From assembly GCA_900299185.1 (NCBI GenBank), contig OMIV01000249.1, positions 1 through 64,000 on the forward strand: DNA of 64,000 nucleotides. The letters run 5' to 3'. Each line of letters opens with the position of its first letter. The stretch's first letter is position 1. The stretch is from Planctomycetaceae bacterium (lineage in GTDB: Bacteria > Planctomycetota > Planctomycetia > Planctomycetales > Planctomycetaceae). Below the pieces are notes generated by a model. The model worked only from the letters and a program-made list of their open reading frames with translations, was not told the DNA's origin and did not search any database. A program made the position numbers and the translations under genes. Shown here one piece after another: positions 24,122-34,200 of the stretch.

Positions 24122-27100
24122 TCAGCGTACTTCAACATCCGACCGATGGCCGAGTTCCAGGGACACGTTGCGAAACTCGATCCACTGATAGCGGCGCGAC
24201 TGCACGTGGAACTTGCGGATCGTTTCGAACTCCTCGCGCGGCATCGTCATCAACGAGTGGGTCAGATTGTTAGTCGTCTCAGAGCCTTCACCTTTGAGAA
24301 CTTCGATCGAGCCGTCGTTGCGTTCGTAGACCAGCCGAGTTTCGTAGTCGTCTCTCCTAGAGTAACTGAAGGCCAACGGAATGCTGTCACCGACCGCTCG
24401 GATGGTCCGCACGGAACCCGTCCAGCTTCCATTGGAGTTCGACGAACTGGCACCGTGCTGCTGCTGATTCTCGTGCCGATCGAACGACAGCTTTGACTGC
24501 CAAGAACCATCGGCGACTCCGACTTCGAACGTCGTTTCGCGAGCTTCTGGCGAGCAGGCGATTGTGCTGACAAGCACTCCAAACGGTTGCCTGACATCGG
24601 GCTGCCGAAAGGACGTGCCCTGCCCCCAGATACCCGAGTTCGGCGCGAACCTCAGCACCGGCACCGACGACGACTTCGTATCGCTGTGAACTCGGACGAC
24701 CAGTTCCTTCATCACCTTTCCCGACGCCCAACTGCTTCCGCCCGCTTCGGGCACGTTCGGTTCGGTGATCAGCTCGCCGTTGGGCTTCCAGTGCGGCTGG
24801 TCCTTTGCGGGATGAGAACCCAGCGCGAACAGTTCGACCTTGCCTTGATCGTAAGCGCCTTCGAATAAGCCAACAGACCGAACAGCGGGAGCTTCGAACT
24901 GCTTGTAATGAGGTCCGCCATAGATGCTGACGAGTGACTCGGGACTCTGGCCTTCAGGGAGCATCATCAAGCTTGCCGACACGTTGATGAAGTTCTCGGT
25001 CGTGTATGCCAGCAAGGTCCGACCACGATTCGGACCGGCCTCGAAGACGATGCCATCTTGATCCGGCAGCGAGGCTTCCATGTTACGCCGTCCTTGCTCC
25101 GTCGTCGGTAATTCGCCCAAGGGAATGGAGATGCGATTGCGGCCTTCGAGCTTCACTTGAGAGCGTTCGATGATGCGCGGTGCGGGATCACCGAGCTGAT
25201 ACTCGCGATGTTGTACTAGATACTTCTCGACGATCAGCCACATCGATTGGCCGGGAGTCTTCTCCACGGTGTAACTGAAGTTGAAGTGGCCGTTCTCGAC
25301 CTGCGCGTCGCGGCTCGTGACCTTCATGGTCGTTGTGTCATGAGTCAGCAAAATGGACAGGACCACGAGAGCAATGGCAATCACGGAGACCACCCGGAAC
25401 CCGTCTCGCCGGCGGCGGATAAGAGTTCCATCCAGGGCGGCACCGCCACTGGCAGCCGTCATTCTCGAACGAGCTTGCCACAAGACGACGCTCGACCACA
25501 GCGGACACGCGGCAAGAACAACTGCAGGCACAGTGATGCTCCACGTGATTCCATTCATCGCAACCGCGCCTGCCAGGACGCCATTACCGACTCCAACTAG
25601 GAAGCCCATCAGCAGAAATGTCTCGATGATACCGCCGACAGCAACGAGTCTCAGAAACTTGAAGAGCGACTCATTCGATGCATCTGAGTTCTCACTCTGC
25701 GTCTGCTTCAGTCGGCTCGACACCCACAGCCCGGCCATGACGGACGAGCCCAGCAAGAACACGGTGAGCAGCAACCATTCGAGGTCATACCGCACTCGAA
25801 TCTCAGTGGCTTTGATCGACACCGTTCCCAACAACAACCCCGTCACGAACCACACCATCGACGCCGCGATCGCAATCTTGTGGCGTTGTGCTTTCTGATC
25901 CGTGAGTCGTCTCGGCGATGTGGGGTCGCTACGACGATGCCGGTGCTCGGCGATCACGGCGAACCCCAGCAGTCCAAAGAAGCCGAAGAACCCCGAGAAG
26001 CCCATCGCTCGTTCCAGACCGGGCAGAAAACTGAGGAAGCACAACGAGCCCAAGAACCCGAGATGTGCCCACTGGTAAAACCGCCTTGCCCAGATCGATT
26101 GAAAGCCAGCCGGCATTAGCAGCATTAATCCCTGAACATCGCCCGAGACCGCTTCGGGACTCGCACCAGACTCAGCAGTTGCTGCGGGGTAATGCCGATC
26201 TCGCCGTCGCATCAACCAAGCAAACGTCACTGGAATAAGAATTCCCAACAACGGAGTCAGTGCCGCCAACAGTGGAAACATTCCCATCCCGCCCGACATC
26301 CGAATTGGACCTTCGGCACTCGTCGCCCACCTGAAGATGACGAACTGAAAGACGACGACACTCAGCACCAACAGACACAGCAAGGCCAGACCTTTAGCTC
26401 TGCTTATCGGCGCGCCGATGTCAGTCACGGTAGATCGCTCCAGAGCACGCCCCGTCGCAGTCTCCACCGCAGAGCGAATGGCCTCGAACCACCCGGCCAC
26501 TGCAGAATTGAATTGCTGAGGAGTCGCAAACACTCCGCAGTGTGGCGAAAAGTACAACGTCTCCAGTCGACCTTCGACTTCGTAAGCCACGCTGATGAAG
26601 TCGAGCCCCATCGGATTCACCATCGCTGGATAGCGTCCGATGCCCAGAGCCCGAATCGACCCGAGCGGCATCCCATACGCTTTCGCGCCGCGAGTGACGC
26701 TGAGCTGCCGATCGTCCAACACCAACTGCCCAACATTCCGCCACAAGAAGAACTGTCCGGCGAAGGTCGCCAACTGTGTCGGAGTTGTGACATGGCAGCG
26801 AGTCGTTCGCGGAACACCGGCGGGCTTCGGAGCATCTGTCGGAGCCATCAAGCGTGTGGGAGTGCGAACCACTCCTTCCACCTGCTGACGAAACTCCGTC
26901 GCCGTGTGAAACCGCAACTCGGGCTTTGCATCGAGTGCTCGCAAGACGATCTCATCCAGTCGCACATCGATCTGCACTTTCCGCGAAGGGGGCTGCAAGT
27001 TCGGTCCGGGGACTTCGCCGGTCAGCATCTCATACAGCACAACGCCGAGCGAAAAGATGTCCGCTCGATGATCGACCGACGCAGGCTGCTCGCGCTGCTC

Positions 27101-27865
27101 GGGTGCCATGTAACGCGGCGTTCCGACAACCGACTGCTGAGTCAGATCAATCTCGTTGCTTGCGTCTGACGACGCCTCTGTGACCTCCGGTTGAGCCACA
27201 GCATCAGTGCCGCGCCGCAACATCCGCGCGATCCCAAAGTCTGCGATCTTCACGCGACCGGCTTTATCGAGCAGCAGGTTCTCGGGCTTGATATCGCGAT
27301 GCACGATGCCACGGTCATGAGCGAACTGCAGGGCCTCACAGATCGGCGGCACGATCGCGAGTGCTTCTTCGGGACTCAGCCGCCCGGCGTTCATGGCCTG
27401 CCGCAAACTGACTCCGTCCACGAACTCCATCAGCAGGTAATAAAAACTGCCGGCCCTGCCAAAGTCATGCACGGTGACAATGTTGGGATGGTTCACTTCG
27501 GCCAGCGCTTGGCCTTCCCGCGAAAGCCGTTCGGCGAAGTCTGGGTTGTCCGCCAACTGAGGCGCCAAGATCTTGAGCGCAACCAATCGTCCCAACGACT
27601 TCTGGCGAGCTTTGTAGACCGCCCCCATCCCGCCTTGCCCCACGAGTTCCAGCACATTCAACTGCTCGAACGACGGAGCCAGCTCTTCCGCACTCGGCGG
27701 CACCCACGGGGTATTCGGCAAGCTGTCCACGCCCGTGCCAAGCGCCGCTGCTCGCAGCAAGCAAGCCGGACAACAACCGCCAGCAACTCCAACATCGACC
27801 ATCGCCCCGCAACGTGGGCAGTTCGATCGTGACTCGGCAGCAGCAGATGAAGAAGTCGCATTCAT
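24122..27865 (-). CDS. Ser/Thr protein kinase with zinc ribbon and multi-pass membrane tail
   Basis: 1247 residues from the ATG at 27865. A zinc ribbon opens the protein (Cys16, Cys19, Cys31/32, Cys35). The kinase domain runs from about 70 to 340: glycine loop VGQGGMGAVY, Lys98 in VALKIL, HRDIKPENLL at 189-198, DFGIARM at 209 and APEQREQP. Residues about 480-900 contain some eight to ten hydrophobic segments, and the C-terminal 330 residues form a soluble beta-rich domain likely outside the membrane. Pattern and neighbours fit the planctomycete kinase-ECF sigma units, in which the kinase is thought to activate the sigma factor. It is first in the operon with the small membrane protein and sigma gene. 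Confidence 0.9.
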   Translation of the reverse strand: MNATSSSAAAESRSNCPRCGAMVDVGVAGGCCPACLLRAAALGTGVDSLPNTPWVPPSAEELAPSFEQLNVLELVGQGGMGAVYKARQKSLGRLVALKILAPQLADNPDFAERLSREGQALAEVNHPNIVTVHDFGRAGSFYYLLMEFVDGVSLRQAMNAGRLSPEEALAIVPPICEALQFAHDRGIVHRDIKPENLLLDKAGRVKIADFGIARMLRRGTDAVAQPEVTEASSDASNEIDLTQQSVVGTPRYMAPEQREQPASVDHRADIFSLGVVLYEMLTGEVPGPNLQPPSRKVQIDVRLDEIVLRALDAKPELRFHTATEFRQQVEGVVRTPTRLMAPTDAPKPAGVPRTTRCHVTTPTQLATFAGQFFLWRNVGQLVLDDRQLSVTRGAKAYGMPLGSIRALGIGRYPAMVNPMGLDFISVAYEVEGRLETLYFSPHCGVFATPQQFNSAVAGWFEAIRSAVETATGRALERSTVTDIGAPISRAKGLALLCLLVLSVVVFQFVIFRWATSAEGPIRMSGGMGMFPLLAALTPLLGILIPVTFAWLMRRRDRHYPAATAESGASPEAVSGDVQGLMLLMPAGFQSIWARRFYQWAHLGFLGSLCFLSFLPGLERAMGFSGFFGFFGLLGFAVIAEHRHRRSDPTSPRRLTDQKAQRHKIAIAASMVWFVTGLLLGTVSIKATEIRVRYDLEWLLLTVFLLGSSVMAGLWVSSRLKQTQSENSDASNESLFKFLRLVAVGGIIETFLLMGFLVGVGNGVLAGAVAMNGITWSITVPAVVLAACPLWSSVVLWQARSRMTAASGGAALDGTLIRRRRDGFRVVSVIAIALVVLSILLTHDTTTMKVTSRDAQVENGHFNFSYTVEKTPGQSMWLIVEKYLVQHREYQLGDPAPRIIERSQVKLEGRNRISIPLGELPTTEQGRRNMEASLPDQDGIVFEAGPNRGRTLLAYTTENFINVSASLMMLPEGQSPESLVSIYGGPHYKQFEAPAVRSVGLFEGAYDQGKVELFALGSHPAKDQPHWKPNGELITEPNVPEAGGSSWASGKVMKELVVRVHSDTKSSSVPVLRFAPNSGIWGQGTSFRQPDVRQPFGVLVSTIACSPEARETTFEVGVADGSWQSKLSFDRHENQQQHGASSSNSNGSWTGSVRTIRAVGDSIPLAFSYSRRDDYETRLVYERNDGSIEVLKGEGSETTNNLTHSLMTMPREEFETIRKFHVQSRRYQWIEFRNVSLELGHRSDVEVR

Positions 27866-28248
27866 AGCGAGATCGTACCTCAGCAGAGAGTTCTTGCAGT
27901 CCCGCAGCACACGACTCACATCGCACACCGCACCACTGCCAGTACCTGAGGAATCCCGCTTCGCTGGTTACAAGATTCTTTGAGGAATCTGGAGCACTCC
28001 CCATCGGGCTTCCAGCCATGACTACACCCGACGATGCGATGGCTCGTCCTGACATCCGACCTACTCAATCCCTTCAACAATCGTCATGAGGCCGCAACTC
28101 TGCCTTTTGGAGTGCCGCTGCGTCGCGGTCTGAGGTCTGTTGCTTTACGTTGCGGTGGATGGGCTTTTCCATCTGCGGCCAGCGGCGAGACAGGGTCTGT
28201 GTCGCACGAGTTGAGTGTCAGTGAGTTTCAACCAGGAGAGCGTTCAGA
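27866..28248. other. Divergent intergenic region
   Basis: Lies between the kinase start (minus) and the monooxygenase-like gene (plus). No gene seen. It should contain promoters in both directions, but I could not pick a reliable pair. AGGAGAG nine bases before the ATG at 28249 is the ribosome-binding site of that gene. Confidence 0.5.
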
Positions 28249-28533
28249 ATGATTACTGTGGGCATGAACTATCACGTCCTTCCCGGCAAGCAGCAGGATT
28301 TTGAGAGCAAGTTCGCAGGCGTGTTAGGCGCCCTGACTGCCGCACCGGGGCATACCAATTCTACGTTGTGGAAAGACGTCGCTGACGATGCGTCGTACCT
28401 CATCACCAGCGAATGGAATGACGAGCAAGCCTTTGCGAGCTTCATTCAAAGTGCTGAGTTCCGCGCCGTGACCAACTGGGGCAAAGAGCAAATCTTGTCA
28501 GGTCGTCCTCAACACAAGATCTACAAGACATAG
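28249..28533 (+). CDS. Antibiotic biosynthesis monooxygenase (ABM) family protein
   Basis: 94 residues with the ABM ferredoxin-like fold: ITVGMNYHVLPGKQQDFESKF, then APGHTNSTLWKD, YLITSEWNDEQAF and VTNWGKEQIL. Such small dimeric proteins act as cofactor-free oxygenases on quinones or heme-like compounds, or have no known activity. The length is typical. A strong AGGAGAG precedes the ATG. The gene stands alone, flanked by repeat-rich gaps. Confidence 0.85.
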   Translation: MITVGMNYHVLPGKQQDFESKFAGVLGALTAAPGHTNSTLWKDVADDASYLITSEWNDEQAFASFIQSAEFRAVTNWGKEQILSGRPQHKIYKT

Positions 28534-28606
28534 TCTGATCTCTTCGAGCTTCAAGCCGGCCTTGGCTCGCAGGCCAGAGGCATGACGCTTGATTCTGGCG
28601 AGTTGT

Positions 28607-28648
28607 CATCGGTCATTGGTCGTTAGCACAAAGAGCCAATGGCCGATG
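28607..28648. repeat. Inverted repeat of CATTGG type
   Basis: CATCGGTCATTGG at 28607-28619 pairs at 12 of 13 positions with CCAATGGCCGATG at 28636-28648. It is downstream of the monooxygenase-like gene and could serve as its terminator. Confidence 0.6.
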
Positions 28649-28670
28649 CTTCGACAACACCAGCAAAGTG

Positions 28671-28697
28671 ATGGGGCACGTTAAGAGCGTGCCCCAT
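28671..28697. repeat. Hairpin repeat with perfect 10-bp arms
   Basis: ATGGGGCACG at 28671-28680 pairs perfectly with CGTGCCCCAT at 28688-28697 around a seven-base loop. The GGCACGTT core links it to the hairpins at 22420 and 22455. Confidence 0.7.
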
Positions 28698-28810
28698 TGC
28701 CATTCAGAGACCGCCTGCGTTGCCTGCCGACGCTCCCGCGAGCGCGCCGCATGAACGACGCAGTCGACGATCGATCGTTCGAGTTTCGGACGAATTCGAC
28801 AAAGCCTGCA

Positions 28811-28895
28811 ATCTCGCGCAGAGGCACAAGGGACGCGGAAAGGACCACGTTCACCACACTGTCCACTCTGCGACCTCAGCGTCTCTGCGCGAGAT
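28811..28895. repeat. Dispersed inverted repeat, family C
   Basis: ATCTCGCGCAGAG at 28811-28823 pairs perfectly with CTCTGCGCGAGAT at 28883-28895. The right half, ACTCTGCGACCTCAGC onward, is repeated exactly over 25 bases (28865-28889) at 61383-61407, so this is a dispersed element. Confidence 0.8.
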
Positions 28896-29048
28896 CTCAT
28901 CTTCTTGTCGAGTTTGAGAGTGTGGTCTCGACGACGAGCCCACCGGTCCGTTGATCGACAGCTCAAACGGCGGCGCGCCGCATGTCTCAAGCCAATTCAG
29001 TTTTCGGTCGTCCAAACAGAAACTTCTCCAGTGAAAGAGGAACCTTTC

Positions 29049-29960
29049 ATGAAACTGTTGCGTTGTTACTTGGCGTTGTTGTGCCTCGTCGTCACAGCGA
29101 GTGTGAATGCCGAAGACATCCGCCATTCGTTCTTCATCGCTGGTCCCTCCTTCACGGGGATAATCGACGAAGATGGCAAGGAAGTTTGGAACTCAGGCAA
29201 GGCGGCGGCTCGCGATGGGTACGTGCTCGCCAACGGCAATGTCCTGATTGCTTGGTCCGACGAAGTGAAAGAGCTAACTCGGGACATGAAGTTAGTCTTC
29301 CACTTCAAACGCACGGCCAACGCCAAAGAGATCGGAACCGTCGAACGCTTGGCTGACGGTCGCACGCTGATCACCGAACTCGGCCCACAGCCACGACTGC
29401 TCGAAGTCGACGCTGACGGCAAGATCGTGTTGGAGTTTCCGCTACAGCCCGAAACCGACAACGCTCACATGCAGACGCGCATGGCTCGCAAGCTGGCTGG
29501 CGGAACGTATCTCGTACCGCACCTGCTGGCCTTCAAGGTGAAGGAGTACTCGGCCAAGGGCGTAGTTGTTAAGGAGTTCAAGACGGACTCTGACGATCTG
29601 GGCGGACGCAAAGCCGAGAACTGGCCCTTCACCGCAATCCGCTTAGACAACGGCAACACGCTGGTGAATCTCACGCACGGCAATAAGACCGTGGAGCTTG
29701 ATCCGGCGGGCAATGTCGTCTGGAAAATCAGCAACGACGACTTCCCCACCGAGAAACCATTCGCCGATCCCTGCGGTGGCCAGCGATTGCCCAACGGCAA
29801 CACGGTCATCGCGAGCTATGGCACGCGCGGTCCAATCAAGGTGTTTGAAGTGACTCGCGAGAAGAAACTCGTCTGGAGTTACACCGGCCGTCATAACGCC
29901 CACGAAATTCAAATCCTGACGACCAACGGCAAGCCCATCGAAGGCAAGCCGCTGAAGTAA
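29049..29960 (+). CDS. Secreted beta-propeller protein, arylsulfotransferase-like
   Basis: 303 residues from the ATG at 29049, preceded by GAGGAA. The N-terminus is a signal peptide (MKLLRCYLALLCLVVTASVNA, likely cut after NA). The mature part is a series of propeller blades with repeated NGN and DxDGKIV patterns: VLANGNVLIAWSD, LADGRTLITE, LDNGNTLVNL, LPNGNTVIASYGTRG. This fits arylsulfotransferase/PQQ-like propellers. The long form expected of arylsulfate sulfotransferase (about 550 residues with catalytic His) is not reached, so a binding or structural role outside the cytoplasm is likelier. It stands alone. Confidence 0.78.
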   Translation: MKLLRCYLALLCLVVTASVNAEDIRHSFFIAGPSFTGIIDEDGKEVWNSGKAAARDGYVLANGNVLIAWSDEVKELTRDMKLVFHFKRTANAKEIGTVERLADGRTLITELGPQPRLLEVDADGKIVLEFPLQPETDNAHMQTRMARKLAGGTYLVPHLLAFKVKEYSAKGVVVKEFKTDSDDLGGRKAENWPFTAIRLDNGNTLVNLTHGNKTVELDPAGNVVWKISNDDFPTEKPFADPCGGQRLPNGNTVIASYGTRGPIKVFEVTREKKLVWSYTGRHNAHEIQILTTNGKPIEGKPLK

Positions 29961-30070
29961 GTGACCGATCGAAATCGTCCCTCATGGAACTCGCTCGTCC
30001 CCGAGTTTTGGTCTTGGAAGTTGCGTAGTTTTAATTTTTCGCCCTCTTCGCGAACTCATTGCGATTCATA

Positions 30071-30131
30071 TTCCTGTCTCAAATCTTCCTGTCTGAAATG
30101 CCTTTGAAGACAGAAAGATTTGTGGCAGGAA
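30071..30131. repeat. Inverted repeat of CTTCCTGTCT type
   Basis: CAAATCTTCCTGTCT at 30080-30094 pairs at 14 of 15 positions with AGACAGAAAGATTTG at 30108-30122, extended by TTCCTG/CAGGAA at the ends. A half copy (CATCTTCCTGTCT) occurs near 36607-36619, upstream of the radical-SAM gene. Confidence 0.7.
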
Positions 30132-30253
30132 GATGGAAGCAGCTCTTTGGCCCACCTCTCTCTTGGCTTCACTTGATTGATTGGTAAGCACTAGTTCCCA
30201 ACACATACAGGATCGCGACAACGAGCCGAAAAACAGAAGGGGCCTCGGATATC

Positions 30254-30292
30254 AGCCTAGGGCCAGCAACGAATTAAGCGCCGCCCTAGGCT
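30254..30292. repeat. Inverted repeat AGCCTAGGGC
   Basis: Perfect ten-base arms at 30254-30263 and 30283-30292 flank a 19-base loop. It lies about 110 bases beyond the end of the hydratase gene on the other strand. Confidence 0.65.
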
Positions 30293-30402
30293 ATGTTCCG
30301 CCGCCTCGTTGGGGCCAAGACAACTACAACCGCGCAACTTCGAAGGTTTTGGCAGGGGACGAGTCCTCTCCAATAAGACCGAGTGACGGTCACCAACGAA
30401 AG

Positions 30403-31188
30403 TTAAACCAGTTCCGTGCTGACGGTGCCCAGGCAACCAAAGTCTGCATGCACGTGGCTGCCAAGTTGGATCGGCACCGGAATGACGCTGGTACCAGTTG
30501 TCACAATCTGGCCGGCCTTCAAATCCAAGCCATGCGTTCGCAGTTCGTTGGCCAACCAAGTGAGCGCGATGCGCGGATCACCCAGCACGTTCGATCCCAC
30601 GCCCTCGCGATCCGGAACGCCGTTCATCGCCACCTTCACCACATGCTTGGCGAGATCGATCGCGCGCCAATCGGTCGAGGCAGCGGGACCAAGCACGAAG
30701 AAGTGAGCACACGCATTGTCCGCGATGAGCTGAGGCGAGCCGACAATGCAAAAGTTCGAGTATCGCGAATCAGGAACTTCGATCGCCGGATGCAGAGACT
30801 CGACCGCCGCCAAAACTTCTTCCTGTGAGTACGGCTCGGCGCGGGCCACCAGATCGCGGCCCATACGGAAGCAGAACTCAGCTTCCGCCACGCGCATGCG
30901 ATTCAGTCCGAGCTTGATCTTGGCTCCGTTTGGTTGCACTCGGTCACCCAGCAAACGACCGGCCAACGGGCCATCTACTTGCAGATGGCTCTGCCCTGCC
31001 TTGCTCGTGGCAGCAATCTTCCAGCCAACCGTCGGCTGCTTCGAAACCTGAGCCACAGCCGCTTGAATCACGTAGCCTTCCGCGCGACTCGTCGGACGAA
31101 CGTGCTCTGGCAAAGCATCTATGAGCCCTTCGACGGTCCACGTTTGCCAAAGTAGTTCCGCTGCTTGCCGCGCTGCTGCCTGATCCAT
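30403..31188 (-). CDS. 2-keto-4-pentenoate hydratase/fumarylacetoacetase-type protein
   Basis: 261 residues resembling MhpD/2-oxopent-4-enoate hydratases: VGWKIAATSKAGQ, PLAGRLLGDRV, VAEAEFCFRMGRDL (the metal-binding AE-E region), HPAIEVPDSRY and an IVTTGTSVIPVPIQLG C-terminal region. The family hydrates 2-hydroxydienoates in meta-cleavage of aromatics or acts on related keto acids. No other aromatic degradation gene is nearby, so the substrate is open. It is a single minus-strand gene, 95 bases beyond the start of which lies the kinase-pseudocaspase stop. Confidence 0.85.
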   Translation of the reverse strand: MDQAAARQAAELLWQTWTVEGLIDALPEHVRPTSRAEGYVIQAAVAQVSKQPTVGWKIAATSKAGQSHLQVDGPLAGRLLGDRVQPNGAKIKLGLNRMRVAEAEFCFRMGRDLVARAEPYSQEEVLAAVESLHPAIEVPDSRYSNFCIVGSPQLIADNACAHFFVLGPAASTDWRAIDLAKHVVKVAMNGVPDREGVGSNVLGDPRIALTWLANELRTHGLDLKAGQIVTTGTSVIPVPIQLGSHVHADFGCLGTVSTELV

Positions 31189-31283
31189 GAATGCTCCTCA
31201 TCAGTTGCTGAAAGTTTTGAAGTGGTCGCCACGAGACTTGGCATCAAGACCATGAACGAAGTCCGTCGGGGTTCCCTCGGCTG

Positions 31284-34200
31284 CTATTTTTCCAAGCCCG
31301 CGAGAACGAATTGCCGAGCCGACTCGGAGTCGAAGCGGGCATACGAAGTCAGACGCTTTTGATCGAGTGCCAAGAGCCGGCCATCGGACGAGTCGGGCTT
31401 ATTGCCAATGCGTTTTTCGAAGTCTTGGTTCTTCTCGCGAACCGCCAGACGTCCCGCTTCAAACGCACCGACTGCTGCTTCGGGGAGCTGAGCCATCGTG
31501 CTATCGAGCGTCTTCAGCAGGCCGGCATCCGGTCGCTTCAACTCATCCACAATGCTGCCCGCGAACTCGCGCAAGCGTCCGGCGAACTCAAGCTGTCGTT
31601 TGATGGAGTCGTCGATCTCGGTGGCTTCGGGCAACGCTTTGACTTGTTCCGCCATTCGCTGCATCTCGGCCACAGACTCTCGATACCGGCCCGAGTAAGC
31701 ATGCAGCCAAGCCAGCCCTTCGTAGCTCAATCGAATCGACGGATGGGACAGCTTCACCTGCTCGAAGTACTTCTGCGCATCCTTGTCGTCGTTGCGAACT
31801 TTCAATCGCAACACCGCAAACGCGAGCTTGCCATCCGGCTCATCGCCAGTCGCCCGAGCTGCCGCCAAGAACTCGCTCGCCAACTGCGACTCGGAAGCGG
31901 CCGTAAATTTGGTGACACCCCAATGGTTCGCGAAGAGACCTCGCACGGCGTCCTTCGCCTCGGGACTCAACCGATCCTTCTCCGGCGGAGCATCATTCGG
32001 ACGGAACAAGACGGGAGTTTGTTTGAGAACTTGGTTGCGTCCCTTGTGAGTGAACTCCACCTCCGCCATCTGTGTGACGAGATCATCAAACAGTTCGGTC
32101 GGTTCCAGATGCACGTCAGCGTTCTTGTCACCTTTGCCGGAGAACGCGCGAGCAACGAACCACCCGAAGACTCCGTGCTGCTTCTCGGAACTGATCAAGC
32201 CTCGTTGCCCATCGTTGCAACTGGCAATCGCCCAGGTCTTGCGAAAGACATCAGGGTCTTTGGCTGGCCTAAGCGCCTGCAACATCGTCTCGCTGGCGGG
32301 CTGCTGCTTCAGATCGAGCCCGTCCCCCAAGTGCGACACATCGAACAACAAAACCTTCTCTGCGGCGACACAGTCTTCCAACTGCTGCCGCAACCAACTC
32401 AACGACAAGCCCGTTTCTTTGACGCGCGTTAAGTCGAAATCCTTGGCGGCGTAATACGGCTGATTTTGATCGTCGACGTAGGCATTGCCGACGACATACA
32501 CCAACAACTGGCTTTGAGCATTGGTCCGCTTCAGCCAATCGGGCATCGCTTGAGTCAGCCGGATGCTGGTCTCATCAGTCAACAACACAGTGCGATCGCG
32601 CGAGCAGCCATATCGGCTCAGCAAGGTGTCGTGAACCAGCTTGGCATCGCTGACGGCATACGGCAGCTTCGTCAGCTTGTTGTCGTCATACGCTTGATTG
32701 CCGATGACGATCGCAAAGCGATTCTCAACCTCGGGCCGCAGCGCATCGATGACAGAGATTTCAGCTTGCACATTGGCGCTGTCATACGTGATCTCGATCC
32801 GATCATTGCGCCGCAGGTCAGAGAGTTCCGCCTCGGTGTTGTTAATTGTTACAGCGGTCTTCTTGCCAATCACAAAGGCTCGCCGTTCGCCTTTCTCATC
32901 TCCAGCCACGAGCGCGGACGCCCCCAAATTCACATCCAGCACCACGCCCTTATGCAGCGACATTCTCAACGCGTGCACTTCAATGACATCGCGATGATGC
33001 ACGATCGACGCTCGATCGCCCGGCTGCAGGTCGGCGACCTTAAGGAGCTTGCCTTCCACAATCTGCTTGCCGTTGACCGTCACGTTGCAGTCGATCGCCG
33101 ACGGCATCGCAACCAACTTGGTCCCGTACGTCCTGCGAACTTCCAGAGTGATCGTGCCTTTGTTGATGTCGCGCACGAAGCCATCGAGCTTGCGCTTTTG
33201 CAGTGCCTCAATCCGAGTCGCGACCCGCTTATCACCCAGATTCGGATCGGGGATATGTCGCAACGTGACGCGATCTTCGTCCTTGAGTTCCTCAAGCGTG
33301 CCAGTTTGACCGTTGATGGTGATCTCGGTCCGAGTATTTGTTCGCACGGCGAGTTCGCCGCGCTGCGAGCCCTCGGTGATCTGAACTCGGAACTCGCCAA
33401 TCTGCGACTGCAGCGCCGTCACCAATCCGGTGCTCTCATCCGGACGAGCGACCTTGAGATCTAAACGAGCATGGCCGTCATCGTCCTTGCCCTTCGAAAT
33501 GACGACTTGATCTCCGGGTTCGAGATCGCGCGGCAAGATGAAGTTCTTGTTGTTGAGCAAGATGCGCGGAGCATTCCCAAGCTTGATCTCCTTGGGTTGC
33601 CCATCCGCCTCTTGCTCCAGCACGAGGACGTTTTCATCGACATGCACATGCCTGACGACACCGCGATCGGGCTCGTTCGACTCGGCAACTTTTTCGATCG
33701 GCTTCTCTCCCGATGGCATGAACAACATGGCCAGGCTTAGCAGCAGACTCATGCTGAAGGCCACGATCGCAATCGTGCGTTGCTTGTTCTTGGGTTCGGG
33801 TTTGGGAGCTTCCTCACCGCCCTGCTTGATGATCTTCACATCAATGTTGAGATCCGACAGAGCCTCATCCGCCGTCGCATAACGCAGCGATTGGTCCTTC
33901 TCACACAGGCGCGTCACCACCGTCGCAATGTCGTCTGGCACACCTTCGAGCACTCGTCGGATCTCAGGCAATTTCCGATCGTTGGCAGCGTGCCACATCA
34001 TCCACGCAATCTGCTTATCGCGACCAAAGGCGGTTAGCCCTGGGAAGAGATTGCTGAAATTCGGTCCGCAAAGTAGTTCAAACGCCGCGAAGCCCAATGA
34101 GTACAAGTCCGACGCCGGGCCAACATCGCCCCATTCATCCGAGACGGTCTCAGGGGCCATGTATTTTGTAGTACCCTTGAGCAAGCTGCCGTCTTCATCG

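Larger units (their letters stand above)
28534..29048. other. Intergenic region with three palindromic repeats
   Basis: No gene seen. It contains hairpins at 28607-28648, 28671-28697 and 28811-28895 (listed separately), and the start region of the secreted propeller protein. Confidence 0.65.
29961..30402. other. Intergenic region with two palindromic repeats
   Basis: Lies between the convergent propeller-protein and hydratase genes. No gene seen. It contains the hairpins at 30071-30131 and 30254-30292. Confidence 0.6.

Noticed and set aside
26192-27169. A 325-residue plus-strand frame
   Set aside because: Antisense of the Ser/Thr kinase catalytic and membrane region; composition is Arg/Ser/His-rich as expected for a shadow.
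31311-33464. Long plus-strand frames of about 330-370 residues
   Set aside because: They lie opposite the kinase-pseudocaspase gene, which has strong domain matches; the antisense proteins are His/Arg/Leu-rich with no recognisable fold.
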